From Plantactinospora soyae (GTDB lineage: Bacteria > Actinomycetota > Actinomycetes > Mycobacteriales > Micromonosporaceae), in the NCBI RefSeq assembly GCF_014874095.1, contig NZ_JADBEB010000001.1, forward strand, positions 3,472,001-3,536,000: 64,000 bases of DNA, read 5' to 3'. The first letter of the stretch is position 1. Each line of letters opens with the position of its first letter. The notes below the pieces were generated by a model. That model saw only the letters and a list, made by a program, of their open reading frames with translations. It was not told the origin of the DNA and made no database searches. Below, piece by piece: positions 32,196-39,975 of this stretch. Made by a program: the position numbers and the translations under genes.

Positions 32196-33572
32196 CTAGA
32201 CAGGCTGAAGAACCGGTCGCACCCGTTCAGAGAACGCCCGCACCTCAGGCAGTCCGACGTGCGGCGCAAGCCGAGCCGCGAGGGCCGCGAGATAGTCGCG
32301 CGACCGGACCGACCCAAGTCCTTCAGCCGCCTCGACGGCCTGTACTCCCACCGAACCGGCCTGCTCGATCTCCCCGGACTGGGCATGGGCGACGGCCAAC
32401 AGGGCGAAATTGAACTGCCGCCCTCGTGCAAACTTGCGACCATCCATCTGCAGCGACCGCTTTGCGAACCGCGTGGCAAGTTCACCACGGCCGAGCGCGG
32501 AGAAGCAGTGCCCGAACTTCGCCGCCAGGTACGACTCGTCGAAGTAGCCGATCCACTGCGGAGCGCTGGTGCGGTCCGCACGGTCGAAGGCGCGTTCGGC
32601 CCGGTCAAGCGCGTCCGCGCAGGCCGCCTCGTCACCCCCGACGGCATGGCCCTGCGCCTCTAGGACAGCGGACTCGGCTTGGATGGCACCCACGCCGGCT
32701 TCGGCAGCGGTGCGCCCTGCGGCACGAGCTAGATCGACCGCTTCCGCCGAGGCGCCCAGGTAGGCCGCCTGATGGCTCATCGCCGCGAGGATCTCCGCGC
32801 CAAACGGTTGGTCGCCGGCTGCCGCGGCCAGTCGCAACGCCTGGACCAGGTACCGCTGCGCCAAGCCATGCATGCCGACGTCGTAACATGCCCAACCGGC
32901 GAGTTGGGTAGCTTCCGCTGCGGCGGAGAAAAGGGCGGCACCGGTGCGGGCGTCGTACCGGCCCTGCAGCATGGGGGCGACGTCGGCGTTGAGGAAGCGG
33001 ACCAGCCCGTCACGAACGTGCGCACCGCCGTACTGGTTGTCCAGGGTTCGGTAGACGTTCGTGATCTGTCGGACCGTCTCGACGTTCGGCGCGCCCACGA
33101 GACGATCCCCGTCCCCGGCCGGTCGTTCATCAAGCCGTGTGGTCAACCACCGCAGCGCCGGAGTGAGGAACAGCGCCGCGCTGAAACCCGTACCCACCAG
33201 CAGATCTCGCCGTTGCATGTCTTCCCGCCAGAGCTTCGTCGCGACCACCACGCCATGTCGCCAGTCCGGCGCGAACTCTAGCCCGGTGCCCGGTACACCA
33301 ACCTGCTCGGCAGACGGTGCGAGCCGTCCGCCGCTGTCGGCTGACACCGTCCGGACAAGGGCGGACAGTTGCCCACCAGCGTCCAACGCGGCGTCGAGCA
33401 AGGTCACCACGGACAGGCTTGGCCGTTTGCCGCCGGCCTCGAGGTCCCATAGGTATCCATGTGAACAGTGGACTTGCTGCCCGAGCCGGCGAAGCGAAAG
33501 CCCTCGCCGCTCGCGTAGCTCCTTCAGTCGTTGCCCGAAGGTCGGGTCGACGGCGACGATCTGTCGCGGCAT
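32196..33572 (-). CDS. XRE-family regulator with helical-repeat domain
   Basis: DNA-binding regulator, 458 aa. The N-terminal helix-turn-helix (FGQRLKELRERRGLSLRRLG to LWDLEAGGKRPS, about residues 12-50) is of the Cro/C1 type. The remaining 390 residues are helical and TPR-like, with repeated Ala/Leu-rich pairs such as AAEATQLAGWACYDVG and AEAVDLARAAGRTA. This layout is common in actinobacterial XRE regulators beside biosynthetic operons. Its stop abuts the NUDIX stop. It is a candidate regulator of the adjacent operon; the ligand is unknown. Confidence 0.85.
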   Translation of the reverse strand: MPRQIVAVDPTFGQRLKELRERRGLSLRRLGQQVHCSHGYLWDLEAGGKRPSLSVVTLLDAALDAGGQLSALVRTVSADSGGRLAPSAEQVGVPGTGLEFAPDWRHGVVVATKLWREDMQRRDLLVGTGFSAALFLTPALRWLTTRLDERPAGDGDRLVGAPNVETVRQITNVYRTLDNQYGGAHVRDGLVRFLNADVAPMLQGRYDARTGAALFSAAAEATQLAGWACYDVGMHGLAQRYLVQALRLAAAAGDQPFGAEILAAMSHQAAYLGASAEAVDLARAAGRTAAEAGVGAIQAESAVLEAQGHAVGGDEAACADALDRAERAFDRADRTSAPQWIGYFDESYLAAKFGHCFSALGRGELATRFAKRSLQMDGRKFARGRQFNFALLAVAHAQSGEIEQAGSVGVQAVEAAEGLGSVRSRDYLAALAARLAPHVGLPEVRAFSERVRPVLQPV

Positions 33573-33579
33573 GACACGC

Positions 33580-34072
33580 TCCTCAGCGGAGGTCGTGATA
33601 GTCCGGTTGCCGCCTGGCTGGCGGCGACAACGTGACTTGACCGTACCCGCTGGAAGGTGACGACGCGATCACGAAACGTATCGGCTGCCGCTCGATTCGA
33701 CGATGTCCGTCCGAATGAGAGCGCTTCGTATATGAACCCGATCTGAGTGGGCTGGCCGTCGACGCCTTGGACATCGTCGTCCGCGCCGAGGTTGCCACCG
33801 GTCGGGCCGCCCTTCCCGGTGGTTACCGGCCGAGTCGTTGTGCTTGCGGACGAGGTCGGGGAGCTCGGCCAGGGAGCCGAGCTGCAACAGGCAGCGGTCG
33901 ATGAACCTTGTTGTCGAGGATGTAGCCCCACGGGCCACGTCGGACCAGCGCGGTCGCGATCCCCGCCTGCTGTGCCCTCTGCTCTCAGCTGGATCAACGT
34001 GCGCCCCAAATCGTCCGGCGAGTCAGTGCTCGGGGTGCCCTCTGCGACGGTGGCGATCATCCTCCGTCTCAC
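33580..34072 (-). pseudogene. Frameshifted remnant upstream of XRE gene
   Basis: Three minus-strand pieces look coding but lie in alternating frames. The N-terminal piece reads MIATVAEGTPSTDSPDDLGR with RTLIQLRAE (from about 34060), the middle piece RFIDRCLLQLGSLAELPDLV (about 33910-33850) is in another frame, and the end returns to the first frame with QIGFIYEALSFGRTSSN and TFRDRVVTFQ (about 33760-33650). A single gene with two compensating shifts explains this best. The family is not recognised. Confidence 0.4.
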
Positions 34073-35061
34073 TTTTTGAGATCGAAGGCCATGCGAGCCA
34101 AGATTCTTTAGACCTGTTCAGGCGGGAAACCCGTCCGGACTGGTACCGACGCGGTTTGACCAGTCCGGAGGGGTCCGGCTGAGTCCGGAGGCGTCATGAT
34201 CGGCCGCCGATGCGGCTGGTTGACAGGGTGCTGGTGGTGGAGGCGTACTGGGATGCGTGCGACCGCTTGGCCGGTCTGCCTTCCGGGTTACCCGGTCGGT
34301 CTGGTGGCGCTCCTTCGGGCGCGTCGCCGATCGTTGCGGGCTCGGGAGTGGGGTAGGCCGTCGATGGTCATGAGTGACAGGGGGAACGCGATGAAGGATT
34401 CCTACCCGGCTGGTTGAGCCGCTGGTGTGATGCCGCGCCGTTGGTGGCTGAGTCCGTCTGCGTGCCCTGTCCCTGAATTGCGTTCGACCAGATCTGCCTT
34501 GAACACCGGGCGCTTGCCGGTTCGGCTTCCTCGTCGTCGCACGTCTTCTGCGCGTCCTCGCTGGTCAGGGTCATCGGTTGTTGGCTCTGCGTGGTGACGT
34601 GACCGCATGGTCGTCCCGGCTTCGGGGCGGCTCGTTCGTTGACAACTCCACAGTGACGTTTGCGCTGTCTCGCCCTCGGCTGGAGGGCGCTCCGCTGCTG
34701 ACACTGCCCGACGGCGCCGCCTGGCGCCCGGTGGGCAGGGTCAGTGGCTTCCATCCGACGTCGGACCGCCGGCGTCGGCGACTTACTCAACAAGGAGTTC
34801 CGTTGTTTTCCATGCTTTCGACCGCTGCCGTTGCTGGTGGCGGTGACAGTTTCCGGCTTGGCCCCCGTTCGGGGGTCAGGCTTGCCGTCCGGGTTGGGGT
34901 CGGTCTTCACCCGGACCCCCGGACGGACCCCTGGTTCGTTCTCACACCGCAGGTCGACCGGTCTGTCAGTAGTGGTCGATTGTCCTGCGACAGACCTGTC
35001 CTGGTCTCGGGTCTCTCCCCCTGGGGAGGCCGAATGCTTATCGGAGAGGAGGCGACGGTAG
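34073..35061. other. About 1 kb without a convincing gene, upstream of the mobility module
   Basis: Open frames exist on both strands, but none shows recognisable motifs, a good ribosome site and consistent codon use together. Features seen are a small hairpin GCCCCCGTTCGGGGGT near 34862 and one copy of CCGGTCTGTCAG (34958-34969) that recurs downstream. The position suggests regulatory and possibly transfer or replication sequence, or decayed DNA. Confidence 0.4.
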
Positions 35062-35946
35062 ATGGATGATCCTGTTCTGCGGGTCCAGTCGCAGATGACC
35101 GCCCGTGATCGGGTGTTGCTGGGCTGGCTCTACGACCACGGGGTGCTGACCTCGTTCCAGATCGCGCATGCCCTGTTTCCGTCCCTTGATTTCTGTCAGC
35201 GCCGGTTGCGGACGTTGTACCGGTTGCGGTTGGTGGGGCGGTTCCGGCCGCAGCGCGCCGACGGTGGCTCGTACCCATATCACTACGTCATCGATCAGCT
35301 CGGCGCGGAGGTCGTGGCCGCTGGCCGTGATGAGCGGCCACCCCGGCGTGATCACGCCCGGGTGGAACGGCGCCGCTGGACGTCGAGCCGCGCCCTGGAG
35401 CACCGGCTCGGCGTGAACGGCTTCTTTGCCGACCTCGCCGGCTACGCCCGCACCCACCCCGAGGCCCGCCTGGGGGAGTGGTTGTCGGAGTCGGCGTGCC
35501 AACGCTCGGGGATGTTCACCCGGCCGGAGGATCCGGGTCTGGTACGCGCGTATCAGCCCCGGGTACGCCCCGACGGCTACGGCCTGTGGCTCGTACGAGG
35601 TGTCGAGGTGCCGATCTTCGTGGAGTTCGACACCGGTGGTGAGCAGTTGTCGGTGCTGACCCGCAAATTGGTCGGCTACCGGGAGTTGTTCGTCAGGCTG
35701 GGGCGGGCGTGGCCGGTGCTGTTCTGGCTGCACTCCGCCGCCCGGGAACGCAACCTGCGCCTGCTGCTGGCCGAGATGCCGCCGCTGGTGCCGGTCGCCA
35801 CCGGAGCCCGCGACCACGCCACCACAGCGGGCCTGTGCCCCGCTGAGGCGGTGTGGGCGGTGGCCGGCGGCGACGGACAACGACTGACGCTCGCCGACCT
35901 GACGGTCGTCGACGACCGTGACCGGGCAGGGGAGGTAGCGGCGTGA
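35062..35946 (+). CDS. Replication-relaxation family protein
   Basis: Winged-helix-type protein of the Replic_Relax family found on actinobacterial plasmids and integrative elements, 294 aa. The N-terminus (MTARDRVLLGWLYDHGVLTS, FQIAHALFPS, RRLRTLYRLRLVGRF) forms a winged helix, and the middle has RRWTSSRALEHRLGVNGFF, a family hallmark. GGAGAGGAGG lies upstream of ATG 35062. A piece of a homologous gene survives outside the island at 54841-54945. It is followed by a spacer with repeats and then by DUF2637, xis and int. Confidence 0.85.
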   Translation: MDDPVLRVQSQMTARDRVLLGWLYDHGVLTSFQIAHALFPSLDFCQRRLRTLYRLRLVGRFRPQRADGGSYPYHYVIDQLGAEVVAAGRDERPPRRDHARVERRRWTSSRALEHRLGVNGFFADLAGYARTHPEARLGEWLSESACQRSGMFTRPEDPGLVRAYQPRVRPDGYGLWLVRGVEVPIFVEFDTGGEQLSVLTRKLVGYRELFVRLGRAWPVLFWLHSAARERNLRLLLAEMPPLVPVATGARDHATTAGLCPAEAVWAVAGGDGQRLTLADLTVVDDRDRAGEVAA

Positions 35947-36016
35947 GCCTTGACAGATCACCGAACGCCCTCCGGACACGGTCCGCGTACGGGACCGCAG
36001 CGGGGTGGTCCTCTTG

Positions 36017-36057
36017 CCGGTCTGTCAGCGTCGCACCGGAGGCGGCTGACAGACCGG
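36017..36057. repeat. Inverted repeat with CCGGTCTGTCAG motif, candidate operator
   Basis: CCGGTCTGTCAGC (36017-36029) and GCTGACAGACCGG (36045-36057) are perfect 13-bp inverted copies separated by 15 nt. The first 12 bases occur again upstream of the replication-relaxation gene at 34958-34969, and CTGACAG recurs at 36075. The position between two mobility genes suggests a shared regulator site. Confidence 0.6.
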
Positions 36058-36210
36058 TGACAGAACCGGAACGCCCTGACAGTGCGAGAGCAGAGGTATC
36101 GTCCCGGCCCTCATCCTGCGGGTCTGCGGTCCACGTCTGGGTCGGTCCACTTACGGTCCCGGACCGGCTCGCCGGGACCACCCGTCGGCTCGCCCGGTCC
36201 GCGCGGCCGG

Positions 36211-37209
36211 GTGGACCGGGAGCGCTTGTGGTCCGGTCCGGGGAGGTGGTCCGCCACGGCTGCATCAGGTGACCCAGATGCCCGCTCGGGACGTAGCCGG
36301 GCCGAGGGCTTCGTCCAGGTCGTGATCATGCTCGCTATCGGTGGGGCGGCTGGTGCGGCCAGCTTCAGCCACGTCCGCGACGTCGCCGCCGCTCACGGCC
36401 AGCCGGGTTGGTTGGCCTGGGCGGACGCGATCGTGCTGGAACTGATGTCCATCGCCTCCGGACTGGAACTCCGCCGCCGCAAACGGGCCGGCGTCTCGAC
36501 GGTGTTCCCGGCGACGGTGCTGGCCTGCGCGGTGACGCTGTCCCTCGCAGCGCAGGTCGTGGAGGCCGAGCCGTCACCGATCGGCTGGATCGCCGCAGCC
36601 GTGCCCGCGCTCGGCTTCCTCGTCATGGTCAAGATCGCCCTCGGCTACGCCGACACCACAACCGCGTCCGCGCAAGCAAATGCCGACGCGCAGACTGTCC
36701 CGCCGGTGGACCAGTCCACCGCCAACCCGTCCCAGTCCGACGGGGACTACGACAGCCGGTCCCCACGACCGGCTGCGGACCGAACCCCGCGCACACCGAC
36801 CGTCCATGACACCAGCAACCACGATCACATCGAGCCGGACCGTCCCCGTACTGGTGGACCCGTCCACCGACACCGGGGCGGACCGTCCACCCACCCCACC
36901 GACGAATTGCTCGCCATCGCCAGACGCACCCAGGACCAGCTCGCCGCCGAAGGCCAGCCGCTGACCCGGGCTGCCCTGGCAGCCGCGCTGCGCTCCACCG
37001 GACACACCGTGTCCAACACCAGAGCATCGCAGCTACTGAAGATTCTCAAAGCTGAACCGCCCTCGGCGTCTCCGTCTCGTAACGAGGCAGCCGGGGGACC
37101 GGCCAGGGACAGCGCACCACCGACAAGGCCGGCACCCGCCGGTGCTCCGCCCGCTACCGCACTCGCATCTCAACAGCTTCAACCGCAGTCAGGAGACCCA
37201 ACCCCATGA
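36211..37209 (+). CDS. DUF2637 membrane protein with C-terminal winged helix
   Basis: Mobile-element protein of 332 aa. The N-terminal 130 residues have four membrane helices of the DUF2637 type (VVIMLAIGGAAGAASFSHV, then GWLAWADAIVLELMSIASGL and RRRKRAG). A disordered Thr/Pro/Asp-rich linker follows, then a helix-turn-helix-like segment (LTRAALAAALRSTGHTVSN, RASQLLKIL). DUF2637 proteins are frequent beside integrases in actinobacterial integrative elements and may take part in plasmid spread or DNA transfer. GTG 36211 is my best start; the frame runs further left without recognisable content. The stop overlaps xis (ATGA). Confidence 0.75.
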   Translation: MDRERLWSGPGRWSATAASGDPDARSGRSRAEGFVQVVIMLAIGGAAGAASFSHVRDVAAAHGQPGWLAWADAIVLELMSIASGLELRRRKRAGVSTVFPATVLACAVTLSLAAQVVEAEPSPIGWIAAAVPALGFLVMVKIALGYADTTTASAQANADAQTVPPVDQSTANPSQSDGDYDSRSPRPAADRTPRTPTVHDTSNHDHIEPDRPRTGGPVHRHRGGPSTHPTDELLAIARRTQDQLAAEGQPLTRAALAAALRSTGHTVSNTRASQLLKILKAEPPSASPSRNEAAGGPARDSAPPTRPAPAGAPPATALASQQLQPQSGDPTP

Positions 37210-37604
37210 GCGCCAACACGACCTCAACCCAAGACACCCAATTGACCAGCGCACACCCCGCGACCAGTACTCCGTGGACCGCCGAGCGGATCCGCGCGCT
37301 CGGCGCCGCCACCACACTGCCCACCGCCGCAGCCGTACTCGGCATCAGCCGATCCCAGGCCTACCGACTGGCGGCCACCGACACTTTCCCCACACCGGTG
37401 ATCCGGGCCGGCACCCGCATCATCGTTCCGGTCGCCGGACTCCTGCGACTCCTCCTGCTCGACAGCGCCACCCCGACCCCCGACGACGGCCGACGACTTG
37501 ACCCGGTCGCGGTGCTGAGCGTGGATGCAACGACCCCGTCACCAGCGGACTACAACCGTCACCGCTGGCGGCACCACGCCGAGCATCCAGGAGGCGATGA
37601 ATGA
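37206..37604 (+). CDS. xis: Excisionase-like helix-turn-helix protein
   Basis: Directionality factor candidate, 132 aa. The central helix-turn-helix TLPTAAAVLGISRSQAYRLA with the wing TFPTPVIRAGTRIIVPVAGL is the MerR-type excisionase fold seen in actinobacterial integrative elements. The start overlaps the DUF2637 stop, and its own stop overlaps the integrase start by 4 bp, so the three are one transcription unit. Confidence 0.8.
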   Translation: MSANTTSTQDTQLTSAHPATSTPWTAERIRALGAATTLPTAAAVLGISRSQAYRLAATDTFPTPVIRAGTRIIVPVAGLLRLLLLDSATPTPDDGRRLDPVAVLSVDATTPSPADYNRHRWRHHAEHPGGDE

Positions 37605-39076
37605 AGGGATCTACCTTCAAACGCTGTGGATGCCGCGACACCACCACGGGCCGACGACTGGGACGCTCCTGTCCCCAACTTCGCCGGTCCGGCGGCGGCT
37701 GGTCACGCAACCACGGCCAATGGCACTGGCAGATCGAAGTACCGGCCCGAGCCGACGGCACCCGCCGCCCGCTCCGCCACGGCCCCTACACCAATCAGAC
37801 CGACGCCGACGCCGTCCTGGACCAAATCCGGGCCGCGCTCGCCGTCCCCGATCCCACCGACCCCCACGTCACCGTCAAGACCGGCGACCTCATCGAAACC
37901 GCCGTCAAGACCGGCGCGCCCATCCCCACCCCGGACCAGATCCGACGAGCGCTGCACCTGGACATCACCCCGACCGAACTGCCGACGATGTCCGTCTACC
38001 TCACCGAGTGGCTCGCCGGGCGAAAGAACATCAAGAAGGGAACGCTGCGCTCGTACGAGGGCCACGTCCGGCTGTACCTGATCCCGTACCTCGGCCACCT
38101 GCGCATCGACCGGCTCCGCCCCGGCCACATCGACGCCATGCACGACGCCATCGACGAACGTAACACCACCATCGGCATCCTTCGCGCCAGCCGCGACCAG
38201 ACCAAGCGCGACCAGGTCAAGAACCAGCGCATCGTCGGCCCAGCAACCCAACACCGCATCCACGCCACCCTGCGCAAGGCCCTCAACGACGCGATGCGCC
38301 GCCACCGACTCATCGACACCAACCCAGCCCTGATGGTCGAACTACCCCCGGCCCGGCCACCGAAGCCGACCATCTGGACCGACCAACGCGTCAAGACCTG
38401 GCGCGACACCGGCAAGACCCCCAGCCCCGTCATGATCTGGACCCCCGAACACACCGGCAGATTCCTCGACCACACCCACGACGCCAACGACCGGCTCTAC
38501 GCCCTCTACCACCTCATCACCTTCACTGGCCTACGCCGAGGCGAAGCCTGCGGCCTGCACTGGGACGACCTCGACCTCGACGCCCACACCCTCACCGTCC
38601 GCTGGCAACTCGTCCAACACGGCTGGGCCACCGCCATCGACACCCCCAAAACCACCGACAGCGAAGCCGCGGTCGCTCTCGACACCGAAACCGTCGCAGT
38701 ACTGCGCGCCCACCGCACCCGCCAAAACCGCGAACGCCTCGCGGCCGGTGCGGCCTGGACCCCCACCGGGCTCGTGTTCACCACCCCGACCGGTGGTCGG
38801 CTCCACCCTGCCGACGTCACCGACCACTTCCACCACCTCGCCATCCAAGCCGGACTACCACCCATCCGACTCCACGACCTTCGGCACGGCGCCGCCACCA
38901 TGGGCCTTGCCGCCGGCGTCCAGATGAAGGTCATCTCCAGCCGGCTCCGCCACTCCAGCCCACACTTCACCGCCAAGTTCTACGGCGACGTCCTACCCGA
39001 GCTCTCCCACGCCGCCGCCGAGGTGACAGCGGCTGTGGTGCCTCGACGGCGGGGTGGCGGAGCGAAATCGGCATAG
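37601..39076 (+). CDS. int: Tyrosine-type site-specific integrase
   Basis: Recombinase of 491 aa. The N-terminus GSTFKRCGC and an Arg/Cys-rich arm-binding region are typical of actinobacterial element integrases. The core-binding domain begins near YLTEWLAGRKNIKKGTLRSY. The catalytic residues are the Arg in TGLRRGEACGLHW (about 312), the His and Arg in HDLRHGAATMGL (about 425-428), a His in RLRHSSPHF and the Tyr in FYGDVLPEL (about 460). It could catalyse insertion into the tRNA-Lys 3' end, but it lies 15 kb from the right repeat, unlike the usual att-adjacent position, so the match of this integrase to those repeats is not certain. Confidence 0.93.
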   Translation: MKGSTFKRCGCRDTTTGRRLGRSCPQLRRSGGGWSRNHGQWHWQIEVPARADGTRRPLRHGPYTNQTDADAVLDQIRAALAVPDPTDPHVTVKTGDLIETAVKTGAPIPTPDQIRRALHLDITPTELPTMSVYLTEWLAGRKNIKKGTLRSYEGHVRLYLIPYLGHLRIDRLRPGHIDAMHDAIDERNTTIGILRASRDQTKRDQVKNQRIVGPATQHRIHATLRKALNDAMRRHRLIDTNPALMVELPPARPPKPTIWTDQRVKTWRDTGKTPSPVMIWTPEHTGRFLDHTHDANDRLYALYHLITFTGLRRGEACGLHWDDLDLDAHTLTVRWQLVQHGWATAIDTPKTTDSEAAVALDTETVAVLRAHRTRQNRERLAAGAAWTPTGLVFTTPTGGRLHPADVTDHFHHLAIQAGLPPIRLHDLRHGAATMGLAAGVQMKVISSRLRHSSPHFTAKFYGDVLPELSHAAAEVTAAVVPRRRGGGAKSA

Positions 39077-39455
39077 CAAGCCGTACTCACGGTAGACGTT
39101 CCGGGAGTGGCCTTCGCCGCCGCCGCCCGCACCGACCCCCACGTAACTGCGGGTTCGCTCGTGCGACTGGAGCCCTCGCCCCATTTGGAAGGTTAACTCT
39201 GTCTTGAGCTGCGGGATTGGTGAAGGGGTTGCCTGCCCAGATGGGGCTCGAACCGCGAAGCGTCGATCGGGCACTAACTTGAGGGACCGACTGCGTATCC
39301 AAAGCAATGCGATTTTATGTCGGTAATCAGACTGAGGTCGCCACTTGGTCATCTGTGGCCGTCTGGATGGCCGACCTGCCGACCCGGGTTCTCGATATCC
39401 GGTTGCGAGCCACGGCGCTAGATTCGTCGGACCGTCGTGACGATTGAGGGGAAAA
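39077..39455. other. Intergenic stretch (379 bp) 3' of the integrase
   Basis: No gene is seen. This is where an att site of the integrase would normally lie. A T-arm-like GGGGCTCGAACC (39244-39255, inverted) is the only tRNA-like piece and it does not fold as a T-stem. The GC content drops around 39300-39350. Confidence 0.4.
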
Positions 39456-39829
39456 GTGGCATACCGATTCAATGCACCGCCGAACTGGCTAACGCTGCCT
39501 GTTGGATGGGTGCCGCCTACCGGCTGGACACCAGATCCCACCTGGAGTCCGGCCCCGCCCCCAGACGCCTTCTGCTCCCGTAGTCGGCCCACAGCAGGGC
39601 GGCGGAAGTCCGGGAGATTCTTCTGTTCGGTGGCCGGGGCAAGGCGTGTGAACTGGCTGTGGAGAATGCCCAGCTCCGCAGCGAGCTGGACCATGCGCGC
39701 GTCGAGCTGACGGGCCTGCGGGCGGAGCTCCGACAGCAGGTCGTTGTCACCGAGGAGGCTGCACTGCTGCAGGATGCCGCTCAGCGGTGTCGGCTCACCG
39801 TCTCTGGCCCCAGCCTCGGCGCCGACTGA
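39456..39829 (+). pseudogene. Frameshifted fragment of a coiled-coil T5orf172/DUF4041-type protein
   Basis: From GTG 39456 (preceded by GAGGGG) the frame gives the Trp/Pro-rich start AYRFNAPPNWLTLPVGW and TGWTPDPTWSPAP, an N-terminal decoration known in actinobacterial surface and nuclease proteins. Between 39584 and 39611 the coding character jumps to another frame, which continues ILLFGGRGKACELAVENAQL, RSELDHARVELTGLRAEL and ends at TGA 39829. The second part matches the coiled coil that precedes DUF4041/T5orf172 (GIY-YIG-like) domains, but no nuclease domain follows. A broken gene is the best reading. Confidence 0.6.
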
Positions 39830-39975
39830 GCCCACGATCCGCCCCTTCGAGGAGGCCTTAGACTCTGGCAAGCCAATATCCGCTCGTCGGCCACGGGAGG
39901 GGTTCCGCGCCCTGGCGATATGGGGCGGATAAGGGGGCCTTGGACAGTTATGGAACGAACGCAGGAGGTACCGGA

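Noticed and set aside
34578-35069. ORF of 163 codons upstream of the replication-relaxation gene
   Set aside because: No domain, poor start context and repeat/hairpin content; the plus- and minus-strand ORFs here look equally random.
35943-36272. 109-codon ORF overlapping the replication-relaxation stop
   Set aside because: The GTGA overlap is attractive, but the product has no recognisable pattern and the ORF covers the inverted repeat; more likely regulatory DNA.
39244-39255. tRNA-like attachment site just after the integrase (GGGGCTCGAACC, inverted)
   Set aside because: The 12-base match to a T-arm does not extend and the flanks do not form a T-stem or acceptor stem.
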